In this document: in pieces, positions 1 through 5,397 of the stretch
How positions within the stretch are numbered: position 1 is the first letter of the stretch
Layout: each line of letters begins with the position of its first letter
From: an uncultured Desulfobulbaceae bacterium
GTDB lineage: Bacteria > Desulfobacterota > Desulfobulbia > Desulfobulbales > Desulfobulbaceae
DNA: 6,536 nucleotides
Direction: 5' to 3'
Assembly (NCBI GenBank): GCA_947260045.1
Contig: CAMYOP010000223.1
Span: 1-6,536 of the forward strand
The notes under the pieces: model-generated
What the model was told of the DNA's origin: nothing
Databases searched by the model: none
What the model saw: only the letters and a program-made list of their open reading frames with translations
Translations under genes and position numbers: made by a program

Positions 1-945
1 GAACTTCTCGAGTTCATCTTTTACAGAGTCGCTGTTTGCATAGAACTCACCAAGACCGCTCTGTACTTTTGCTTTGAACAGAAGGAACCATGCACCAACA
101 GGACCATAACCATCTTTGAAACGGGCTGGGGTGAAACGATTTTCCATCATGGTCAGAGTAGCGCCAACCTGTGCACACATGGTGTAGGTGGAGCCAGCAT
201 TCCATACTGGGTACCAAGCACGTCCTTTACCTTCACCAGTTGAACGTGGGCGGAAAATATTAACAGCTCCACCACATGCAACAAGAGAAGTTTTACATTT
301 GAAGACGTGAACTTTATTTTCACGTACAGAGAAACCAACCGCACCAGCGATGGTATTCTCTTTATTTTTATCAAGCAGCATCTTAACGATGAAAACACGT
401 TCAATGATGTTGTCTTCGCCAAGAGCTTTTTTCGCAGGCTCAGCTACGATACACTTGTAAGACTCACCATTGATCATTATCTGCCATTTACCTGTACGTA
501 CAGGTGTTCCGCCTTCACGCAGGGTTGGAGCAGGTTTTGCACCATCAAGGTTTTCACCGTCTGCGTCTTTCTTCCAGATTGGGAGGCCCCATTCTTCGAA
601 CAATTTAACAGACTCATCAACGTGACGACCGAGATCGTAAATAAGGTCTTCACGTACAACGCCCATAAGGTCGTTACGAACCATTTTTACGTAATTCTCA
701 ATCGGATTTTCGCCGATGTAGGTGTTAATAGCTGACAGACCCTGAGCAACAGCACCAGAGCGCTCCAGAGAAGCTTTATCAACCAAAGTTACTTTTAGAT
801 CTGCAGGAGCCCACTTTCCAATCTCAAAAGCGGTACCGCAAGCGGCCATACCACCACCTACGATAAGAACATCACACTCATGCTCTACAATTTCCGGATC
901 CACAACGGCTGCCAATTCACCTTTCGGCTTATTCGGTAATGCCAT
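1..945 (-). CDS. aprA: Adenylylsulfate (APS) reductase alpha subunit AprA, N-terminal 315 residues, 3' end beyond the window
   Basis: The catalytic flavoprotein subunit of dissimilatory APS reductase converts APS plus two electrons to sulfite and AMP in the cytoplasm. The frame is open from the ATG at 945 to the window edge, giving 315 residues, about half of the usual length of roughly 650. Visible features are an FAD-binding glycine motif, VLIVGGGMAACG, at residues 26-37; SGAVAQGLSAINTY at 63-76, whose Asn74 matches the active-site Asn of the Archaeoglobus enzyme as I remember it; GRAWYPVWNAGS at 241-252; and ENRFTPARFKDGYGPVGAW at 268-286, whose Arg275 probably corresponds to the substrate-binding Arg. 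The start is supported by AAGGAG (954-959), 8 nt upstream of the ATG. The gene follows aprB by 59 nt, and a small hairpin (973-985) lies in the gap. The two genes are surely co-transcribed. No frameshift or stop is seen in the visible part. Confidence 0.97.
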   Translation of the reverse strand, partial: MALPNKPKGELAAVVDPEIVEHECDVLIVGGGMAACGTAFEIGKWAPADLKVTLVDKASLERSGAVAQGLSAINTYIGENPIENYVKMVRNDLMGVVREDLIYDLGRHVDESVKLFEEWGLPIWKKDADGENLDGAKPAPTLREGGTPVRTGKWQIMINGESYKCIVAEPAKKALGEDNIIERVFIVKMLLDKNKENTIAGAVGFSVRENKVHVFKCKTSLVACGGAVNIFRPRSTGEGKGRAWYPVWNAGSTYTMCAQVGATLTMMENRFTPARFKDGYGPVGAWFLLFKAKVQSGLGEFYANSDSVKDELEKF

Positions 946-972
946 ATTACTATCTCCTTATAATAAAAGAAT

Positions 973-985
973 TTTAGTATCTAAA
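973..985 (-). other. Small hairpin in the aprB-aprA intercistronic gap
   Basis: The 59-nt gap between aprB and aprA holds a perfect 5-bp inverted repeat: TTTAG (973-977), loop TAT, then CTAAA (981-985). No T-run follows it in the direction of transcription, so it is not a terminator. It sits about 14 nt ahead of the aprA ribosome-binding site and could influence mRNA processing or the AprA:AprB ratio. It is short and A+T-rich, so chance is a fair alternative. Confidence 0.25.
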
Positions 986-1004
986 CCTATGCGATCAATT
1001 TAAC

Positions 1005-1430
1005 TTAAGAAATCGCCTTCGGTGTAGGAAGGTCACTCTCGAGAAGCAAGTTCTCGTCATCAAGTTTGTCGCCTCTTTCACCAGGATACTCGTTAGCAGC
1101 ACCCTCAGCAGTTGTGCGAATCGGGAATTTGAAACGCTTCATGTTTCCGTTACGGAACTTGACAGTCCACATAATGGAGTCAGAACTTCTCATTGGATGA
1201 ACCTGACCACCCATTGGTACAAAGTCATCATACCCACGGACTAAAATAGCGCCCTGTGGACAAATTTTTACACAAGAGTAACACTCCCAACATGCATCTG
1301 GCTCCTGATTGTACGCTAACATTTCCTCAACATTGAGGACCATGAGATCGTTTGGACAGATGTACATGCAGGCCGTCTTATCGCCGCCCTTGCATCCATC
1401 ACATTTTGAAGGATCTACGTAACTTGGCAT
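1005..1430 (-). CDS. aprB: APS reductase beta subunit AprB (two [4Fe-4S] ferredoxin-like protein)
   Basis: The iron-sulfur subunit of dissimilatory APS reductase passes electrons to the FAD of AprA. The protein has 141 residues, close to the family length. The two cluster-binding sets are clear: Cys10, Cys13, Cys21 and Cys25 (CDGCKGGDKTACMYICP, with the long gap between the second and third Cys that is typical of AprB), and Cys47, Cys50, Cys53 and Cys57 (CWECYSCVKICP). Trp48 sits where the Archaeoglobus enzyme has the Trp proposed to bridge a cluster and the FAD. The C-terminal part, with RNGNMKRFKFPIRTT and an acidic end, fits the AprB tail that wraps around AprA. A strong AGGAGG (1438-1443) lies 7 nt upstream of the ATG and fixes the start. 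It is the first gene of aprBA; in relatives the qmo membrane complex is often nearby, but that part is outside this window. Confidence 0.97.
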   Translation of the reverse strand: MPSYVDPSKCDGCKGGDKTACMYICPNDLMVLNVEEMLAYNQEPDACWECYSCVKICPQGAILVRGYDDFVPMGGQVHPMRSSDSIMWTVKFRNGNMKRFKFPIRTTAEGAANEYPGERGDKLDDENLLLESDLPTPKAIS

Positions 1431-1462
1431 TAATCTACCTCCTCACTTGAATTTTCCTTTAT

Positions 1463-1482
1463 GGCAACGCTCATGCGGTGCC
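1463..1482 (-). promoter_or_regulatory. Hairpin in the aprBA 5' leader
   Basis: On the transcribed (minus) strand, GGCACCGC and GCGTTGCC form an 8-position stem with one C/T mismatch around a four-base ATGA loop. The hairpin ends about 19 nt before the AGGAGG of aprB, so it does not hide the ribosome-binding site. No T-run follows, so it is not a terminator. It could stabilise the mRNA or bind a regulator. The loop ATG also begins a 14-codon frame that ends by overlapping the aprB start codon by one base. Confidence 0.45.
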
Positions 1483-1660
1483 AATTACCTCTGATAAAAA
1501 AATGCATACAATCTACATACAGGCTGTGCTTTTCAGAACTTTCTTAGCCCATATGCTTCTGCTGCAGTCTTTTCGACAAAGTATCTATTCTTTCGCATCT
1601 TTCGAAGATTTAAATAATCGAAAAAAAAGAATGAACAGCCACTCATTTTTAACGAACGAA

Positions 1661-1690
1661 GATATAAATTAGAAGGGCATATATTGTCAA
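1661..1690 (-). promoter_or_regulatory. Probable sigma-70 promoter of aprBA
   Basis: Reading the minus strand, a perfect -35 hexamer TTGACA (1690-1685) is followed after 18 bases by TATATC (1666-1661), a four-of-six match to the -10 consensus. Initiation would fall near 1653, giving a leader of about 220 nt. A weaker alternative nearer the gene is TTCTGA and TAGATT, 17 bases apart, within about 1510-1540. The perfect -35 and the direct repeats just upstream favour the distal site. The -10 match is only moderate, so the call is tentative. Confidence 0.45.
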
Positions 1691-1714
1691 GGAAAATCGT
1701 TACAAGGGACCTTC

Positions 1715-1747
1715 TCAGAAATTCTTATTGAAAACATCAGAAATTCT
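1715..1747. repeat. Paired 11-bp direct repeat upstream of the aprBA promoter (possible activator site)
   Basis: TCAGAAATTCT occurs exactly twice, at 1715-1725 and 1737-1747, giving a 22-bp period, or about two helical turns. Each copy contains the odd-length palindrome AGAA-A-TTCT. The repeats lie 25-57 bp upstream of the proposed TTGACA, where activators often bind. A third, shorter match (GAAATTC, 1793-1799) lies 53 bp further from the second core, again close to a whole number of turns. No known operator is recognised here. Confidence 0.4.
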
Positions 1748-1833
1748 CATAACTCCGCTTTTTTCACGCTTTTTCCAAAAGATAAAAACTATGAAATTCG
1801 CTAACCTTCTGAAAGTTTGTGATTAACTGGAAT

Positions 1834-1879
1834 GAAACAGAAAAAACACTCTTGAATTAGAGCTTTTTTTTTAAGTTTC
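1834..1879 (-). terminator. Probable intrinsic terminator of ftsK
   Basis: CTCT (1849-1852) and AGAG (1859-1862) enclose a six-base loop. On the minus strand the stem is followed by TTTTTT (1846-1841), and on the plus strand by nine Ts (1864-1872). The A- and T-runs can pair to lengthen the stem, and GAAAC (1834-1838) with GTTTC (1875-1879) closes the outside. The element begins about 55 bases after the ftsK stop and separates ftsK from aprBA. The GC core is weak, so efficiency is uncertain. Confidence 0.5.
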
Positions 1880-1932
1880 TGAAACAGATATCAAAATTAT
1901 AGGAATAACTTTTCAGGATAAAAAAAATAGGG

Positions 1933-4071
1933 TTATTGTGTATAGGTATTCCTGGTAAGAACTTCTCTTGGGCGGGAGCCATCCGAGGGGCCGACAATGC
2001 CCTCCTGCTCCATCATTTCAATCATTCTTGCAGCTCTATTATATCCTACACGCAATCTTCTTTGCACCATGGATATCGAAGCCTGCCCTGTTTCGCAGAC
2101 AATTGAAACTGCCTCGTCATATTTTTCATCATATTCTCTCTCGGCAGTTGAACCAGCATCAGAATCCTCTTCCACAACCTGCATGACTGAATCGTCATAT
2201 TCAGCCTTCCCTTGTTCCTTGAGAAAATTAACAATGCGTTCGGTTTCCTCTTCGTCAATATATGCGCCATGAATACGTTGCAGTTTTGAAGCACCAGGGG
2301 GCAAAAAGAGCATGTCACCTGCCCCTAAAAGATGCTCAGCCCCAGATCCATCAATAATGGTCCTGGAATCAACCTTGGAAGAGACCTTAAAAGAAATACG
2401 TGTGGGAAAATTTGCCTTAATTAAGCCTGTCAAAACATCAACAGAAGGCCTCTGAGTGGCAAGAATAATATGCATGCCGGCTGCTCGTGCCATTTGCGCC
2501 AGCCTTGCTATGGAAGTCTCAACATCCTTGGATGCCACCATCATTAAATCAGCAAGCTCATCAACGATTATGACAATATAGGGCATTTTTTCTTCTGAGA
2601 CTTCATTATATGAATCAAAGGACTTGACCTTTTTTTCTTCAAGCATTCGATATCTACGCTCCATTTCCTGCACTGCCCACATCAGCGCCCTGCTTGCCAT
2701 TTTTGGTTCTACAACAACAGGGTGCAATAAATGCGGAATGTCCTCATAAATAGAAAGCTCAATCCGCTTCGGATCGATCATCAAAAAACGGACTTCTGCA
2801 GGAGTTGATTTATACAAAATAGAAGCAATAAAGGCATTAATACCAACAGATTTACCTGCCCCGGTAGCACCAGCAATAAGTAGATGTGGCATTCTCGTCA
2901 AATCAGTTATAACTGGACGCCCGACTACATCAAGTCCCAGAGCAAGGCTGAGCCGTGTTGTTGATTTTCTATACTCATCACTCAGAAGAATTTCACGGAG
3001 ATAGACAGAGTTACGTTTTGGGTTTGGTATTTCAATCCCGATAGCAGCTTTACCAGGAATGGAACCGACAATGCGGACCCTAACCACTTTGAGCACCATT
3101 GCAAGATCATCAGCCAGAGAAACAATCCTGTTTATTTTCACTCCAGGAGCCGGGGAAAATTCATAGGTTGTGACAACAGGTCCTGGTGAGATACCTTCTA
3201 CGCTTCCCTCAACATTAAAATCAAGGAGCTTGTTTTCTAATATTTTAGAAACGTCATAATAATGCTGTTTATCAACAACAATGGTTTCACTTTCTCTGCG
3301 ATCAAGCAAAGAGATTGGCGGTAGCTGATATTGACCACCTTTTAATGGCCGCAGTGCAAAGCCCTCTTCATGTTCTGCTGCTACTTCAACCTTTACAGGT
3401 GCATGAACAGCAGGCATTCCGTTGTTCTGTTTCACCGAAATCTTCTTATCAGGAAGCACTCTGCGTTTTTCTGTTTTGCTGGAGCGGTTTGGCATTAGAA
3501 CAGGCTTTTTGGGGAGGCTTTTTTTAACCTGCCCACCTTTCTGCCATATCCATTTAGAGGTGGAGAAAATAGAAAAGCGGATTGCTGCCATTAAAGAGAA
3601 TATAAGCAAAAGAACAAGGACAAGTACAGAACCAACAGAGCCCATGGCTTTGCCAAGAAGCACCCAAATAAGGGCCCCAAGATATCCCCCTGGTGATATA
3701 TATTCAGGAGAAAAAACTAATTTATCAAGCGTGGCAAGAAGTCCACTTGCGGCAATGAGAAGTCCAGTAATTCCTAGAACAACATAATGAAGACTATTAA
3801 CGGTAAAACCTGGAAAAAAAGCGCAACAGGATATAATTGTCAGAATCAAAACTGGGAAAAAGGCAGTAAGACCAAAAAAACTAAAAAGGTAATGGGCAAT
3901 ATAAAAGCCAAGAGAACCACACCAATTTTCTGCAGGAGCTTGAATAAGGGGTTGATCGCCAAGGAGACTTTGGCTGTAGGAGATCAGACAAAGCAAGAGA
4001 AAGACCGCTACAAAAAGGTTAAAAACAGCCACGAGTTCATGGTGTAATCGTGGATTTTTTTCCTTAGTCAA
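1933..4071 (-). CDS. ftsK: DNA translocase FtsK/SpoIIIE family
   Basis: This is a membrane-anchored, ATP-driven DNA pump that clears and sorts the chromosome termini at the division septum. In the 712-residue protein, four hydrophobic segments lie at about residues 13-33, 60-86, 95-115 and 129-165. A short basic linker follows (about 175-235), then the motor with Walker A GATGAGKS (401-408), DPKRIELSIYEDIPHLLHPVV (433-453, broken here for reference only as a conserved block), Walker B IIVDELADLM (501-510) and LATQRPSVDVLTGLIKANFP (537-556). The C-terminal gamma winged helix lies at about 645-705, with recognition segment VQRRLRVGYNRAARMIEMME at 669-688. It is far shorter than E. coli FtsK, mostly in the linker, and close to the SpoIIIE length. 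The start is TTG: an in-frame stop lies three codons upstream, AGGG (4079-4082) sits 7 nt away, and the next in-frame Met (161) would remove most of the membrane anchor. The gene appears to be monocistronic. Confidence 0.97.
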   Translation of the reverse strand: MTKEKNPRLHHELVAVFNLFVAVFLLLCLISYSQSLLGDQPLIQAPAENWCGSLGFYIAHYLFSFFGLTAFFPVLILTIISCCAFFPGFTVNSLHYVVLGITGLLIAASGLLATLDKLVFSPEYISPGGYLGALIWVLLGKAMGSVGSVLVLVLLLIFSLMAAIRFSIFSTSKWIWQKGGQVKKSLPKKPVLMPNRSSKTEKRRVLPDKKISVKQNNGMPAVHAPVKVEVAAEHEEGFALRPLKGGQYQLPPISLLDRRESETIVVDKQHYYDVSKILENKLLDFNVEGSVEGISPGPVVTTYEFSPAPGVKINRIVSLADDLAMVLKVVRVRIVGSIPGKAAIGIEIPNPKRNSVYLREILLSDEYRKSTTRLSLALGLDVVGRPVITDLTRMPHLLIAGATGAGKSVGINAFIASILYKSTPAEVRFLMIDPKRIELSIYEDIPHLLHPVVVEPKMASRALMWAVQEMERRYRMLEEKKVKSFDSYNEVSEEKMPYIVIIVDELADLMMVASKDVETSIARLAQMARAAGMHIILATQRPSVDVLTGLIKANFPTRISFKVSSKVDSRTIIDGSGAEHLLGAGDMLFLPPGASKLQRIHGAYIDEEETERIVNFLKEQGKAEYDDSVMQVVEEDSDAGSTAEREYDEKYDEAVSIVCETGQASISMVQRRLRVGYNRAARMIEMMEQEGIVGPSDGSRPREVLTRNTYTQ

Positions 4072-4145
4072 ATTCTTACCCTATGCAATAAATGATATTT
4101 TGAAATACACTCAAGAAAAACTAGAGCCAGCCAAACATATTGGTT

Positions 4146-4175
4146 AGTATAGCTTTTCTACCCTAAGTCGTTTAA
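4146..4175 (-). promoter_or_regulatory. Possible promoter of ftsK
   Basis: On the minus strand, TATACT (4151-4146) matches five of six positions of the -10 consensus. TTAAAC (4175-4170), 18 bases upstream, matches three of six -35 positions. Transcription would begin near 4138, about 68 nt before the TTG start. The gap 4072-4233 must also carry whatever promotes the divergent small gene, for which I could not find a convincing promoter. Confidence 0.35.
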
Positions 4176-4233
4176 AAAATCAAAAAGATGCGTCTGCAGT
4201 CGCTAAGAAAAAAAATACCGAGGAACAGCAGTA

Positions 4234-4374
4234 ATGATATTGTTCTATATAATAACTGGTGTAGGTATACTCGTAGGAATTTGGGCTCTCTTGTGTCTTG
4301 TAAGCGGTCTTAGAAAAAGTGGCGGAGTTATAGAACTGACAAAAAACTGGTTCCAGTCACTCTCCAAAAAATAG
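4234..4374 (+). CDS. Small single-pass membrane protein, 46 residues, function unknown
   Basis: The ATG at 4234 opens 46 codons ending in TAG. A Shine-Dalgarno-like GAGGA (4220-4224) lies 9 nt upstream. The product begins MILFYIITGVGILVGIWALL: one hydrophobic helix at about residues 2-24, then a basic tail with LRKSGG and ending SLSKK. The positive-inside rule suggests a short outer N-terminus and a cytoplasmic C-terminus. It is the only plus-strand gene in the window, divergent from ftsK and convergent with nusB, whose stop is 10 bases away. I do not recognise a family; short proteins of this general look occur in other Desulfobacterota, but that is memory and not a search. The ribosome-binding site, coherent transmembrane pattern and lack of another gene in the gap support it as real. 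A chance open frame in A+T-rich DNA is the alternative. Confidence 0.6.
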   Translation: MILFYIITGVGILVGIWALLCLVSGLRKSGGVIELTKNWFQSLSKK

Positions 4375-4390
4375 CGCCTGGGCGTTAGCC
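4366..4390 (-). terminator. Probable terminator of the rib-nusB operon
   Basis: Just after the nusB stop on the minus strand, the bases TA-A-CGCC-CA-GGCG-C-TA can fold into a GC-rich hairpin (with effective loop CCAG), followed by TTTTTT (4371-4366). The T-run is made by the two Lys codons at the end of the convergent small gene. On the opposite strand a weak GGC-GTTA-GCC hairpin with TTTT (4381-4394) could serve the small gene, so the site may be bidirectional. Confidence 0.45.
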
Positions 4391-4813
4391 TTTTGATCGT
4401 TGCCCGCTCTGGAGTGCGTCCAGGATACCATTTACAAAAGAAATGGAATCAGCAACAGAATAACGCTTAGCAATCTCCAACGCTTCATTAATAGCCACGT
4501 TTGCTGGCACATCAGTAGCAAAATGCATTTCATATGCTGCTATGCGTAAAATATTCCGGTCAACCAGAGACATTCTTTCAATGCGCCAATTATGCGAATG
4601 ATCTGCCAGGAGCGAATCAATTTCTTTGCGATGTGTACAGATGCCAACAATTAGCTTTTTGGCATAAGGAAGTGTTTTCTTCCCAGCCTCAAAATTATCA
4701 CAGAACGCTGTTATTTCTTCATCAACTGCGTTCTCATCATTGACCCGATCATGGAAATCATACCCAAATAAAAATTGCAGGGCGATCTCACGGGACTTTC
4801 TTCGTAGACCCAT
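4385..4813 (-). CDS. nusB: Transcription antitermination factor NusB
   Basis: NusB is an all-helical RNA-binding protein that joins NusE (ribosomal S10) on boxA RNA to support processive rRNA transcription. The 142 residues match the family length. The N-terminus GLRRKSREIALQFLFGYDF fits the usual Arg-rich RxxAREhAhQhLY motif. The C-terminal block DVPANVAINEALEIAKRYS, followed by DSISFVNGILDAL, is the most conserved part of NusB. The gene ends the minus-strand series ribBA-ribH-nusB, a frequent arrangement in bacteria. No good Shine-Dalgarno lies before the ATG, only AAG a few bases upstream, and that region falls at the 3' arm of an inverted repeat whose other arm contains the ribH stop. Translation coupled to ribH is therefore likely. 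Confidence 0.95.
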   Translation of the reverse strand: MGLRRKSREIALQFLFGYDFHDRVNDENAVDEEITAFCDNFEAGKKTLPYAKKLIVGICTHRKEIDSLLADHSHNWRIERMSLVDRNILRIAAYEMHFATDVPANVAINEALEIAKRYSVADSISFVNGILDALQSGQRSKG

Positions 4814-4817
4814 AATC

Positions 4818-4858
4818 TTAAACTAGCCTGATGAACTGTTTGGATACAACTAGTTTAA
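4818..4858 (-). promoter_or_regulatory. Inverted repeat at the ribH-nusB junction (possible translational coupling hairpin)
   Basis: TTAAACTAG (4818-4826) and CTAGTTTAA (4850-4858) are perfect 9-bp inverted repeats separated by 23 bases. In the mRNA the 5' arm contains the ribH stop codon (4857-4855), and the 3' arm ends four bases before the nusB ATG, covering the only SD-like bases. A ribosome finishing ribH would open the stem. No T-run follows, so this is not a terminator. Confidence 0.5.
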
Positions 4859-5328
4859 AGAGACTCAAGAAGACTAAGAAGATTAATCATCTCAAGGGCT
4901 GCAATAGCAACATCAGATCCTTTATTACCTGCTTTTGAGCCTGCTCTTTCGATGGCCTGCTCAATACTTTCTGTGGTCAGAACACCAAAAAGGACAGGCA
5001 CACCTGTCTCGAGCATTACCTGGGCACTTCCTTTGGCAACTTCACCAGCAACAAAATCAAAATGCGGAGTTGCACCTCGAATGACAGCACCAAGACAAAT
5101 CACGGCATCATACTTTTTAGAATGGGCCATTTTCTGTAACGCCAAAGGAATTTCAAATGCTCCAGGTACTCTGGCAACGTCAATGGCATCATCACTCACT
5201 CCAGAGCGAACCAAACTGTCCAAAGCTCCTTCAAGCAGTTTTTCAGAAATAAATGAATTGAACCTGGCAACAACAATACCAACCTTTCTTCCATCACCCT
5301 TCAAATCACCTTCTATATATCGTGGCAT
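4855..5328 (-). CDS. ribH: 6,7-dimethyl-8-ribityllumazine synthase RibH
   Basis: RibH condenses 3,4-dihydroxy-2-butanone 4-phosphate with 5-amino-6-ribitylaminouracil to give 6,7-dimethyl-8-ribityllumazine, the penultimate step of riboflavin synthesis, in the cytoplasm. The 157 residues fit the family. Key positions are visible: ARFN at 21-24 with the stacking Phe23; PGAFEIPLA at 55-63; GAVIRGATPHFDFVAGE at 80-96 with catalytic His89; and ERAGSKAGNKG at 127-137 with the phosphate-binding Arg128. These sit one residue later than the Bacillus numbering as I recall it. The start is supported by GGAG (5336-5339), 7 nt from the ATG. It lies 69 nt after ribBA, which makes its dihydroxybutanone substrate, and 41 nt before nusB. 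Confidence 0.97.
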   Translation of the reverse strand: MPRYIEGDLKGDGRKVGIVVARFNSFISEKLLEGALDSLVRSGVSDDAIDVARVPGAFEIPLALQKMAHSKKYDAVICLGAVIRGATPHFDFVAGEVAKGSAQVMLETGVPVLFGVLTTESIEQAIERAGSKAGNKGSDVAIAALEMINLLSLLESL

Positions 5329-5359
5329 TTCTTTACTCCAAAATGTCTTAAAATATTTG

Positions 5360-5373
5360 GTTGCTAGAGCAAC
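5360..5373 (-). other. Small hairpin between ribBA and ribH
   Basis: GTTGC (5360-5364) and GCAAC (5369-5373) form a perfect 5-bp stem with a four-base loop in the 69-nt gap. The following transcript bases are A/T-mixed (CAAATATTTT) and not a clean T-run, so termination is unlikely. It might attenuate or protect the message, or be chance. Confidence 0.3.
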
Positions 5374-5397
5374 AATTTAATTCTTGCCATGGAGCTA

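Larger units (their letters stand above)
1431..1932. other. ftsK-aprB intergenic region (502 bases, A+T-rich, no supported gene)
   Basis: Going in the direction of aprBA transcription, this region holds the probable ftsK terminator (1834-1879), a GAAATTC core (1793-1799), the paired TCAGAAATTCT repeats (1715-1747), a probable sigma-70 promoter (1661-1690), and a leader of about 220 nt with a stable hairpin (1463-1482) before the aprB ribosome-binding site. A small hairpin, ATCTT-TCG-AAGAT, lies at 1597-1609. The only sizeable open frame is a 64-codon one on the plus strand at 1478-1672, which has no coding character that I can see. The size and organisation fit a dedicated promoter region for a highly expressed operon. 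That is an inference from layout and from the known abundance of AprBA in sulfate reducers. Confidence 0.7.

Noticed and set aside
307..735. 142-codon plus-strand open frame
   Set aside because: It lies wholly antisense to aprA, whose minus-strand frame matches the family throughout. It is a shadow frame.
1463..1484. A sigma-54-like pair, TGGCAC and TTGC, on the minus strand upstream of aprB
   Set aside because: The two boxes are 10 bases apart, whereas the -24/-12 consensus needs 5. The match is better explained by the leader hairpin that contains both.
1478..1672. 64-codon open frame on the plus strand in the ftsK-aprB gap
   Set aside because: There is no convincing ribosome-binding site and no recognisable family, and the composition looks like translated A+T-rich intergenic DNA. 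It lies antisense to the proposed aprBA leader and promoter.
1807..1884. Repeated TTCTGAAA (1807-1814 and 1877-1884)
   Set aside because: The motif is eight bases long in A+T-rich DNA, the second copy belongs to the terminator palindrome, and the spacing has no clear meaning.
3315..4047. Several 70-121 codon plus-strand frames opposite the ftsK N-terminus
   Set aside because: They overlap the well-supported ftsK membrane and linker region and show no coherent protein features.
4952..5380. 142-codon plus-strand open frame
   Set aside because: It is antisense to ribH, which has all expected active-site motifs.
5329..5397. Possible FMN riboswitch or transcription attenuator between ribBA and ribH
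   Set aside because: The gap is only 69 nt, too short for an FMN element, and the 5-bp hairpin in it lacks a T-run. A riboswitch, if present, would be upstream of the operon and outside the window.
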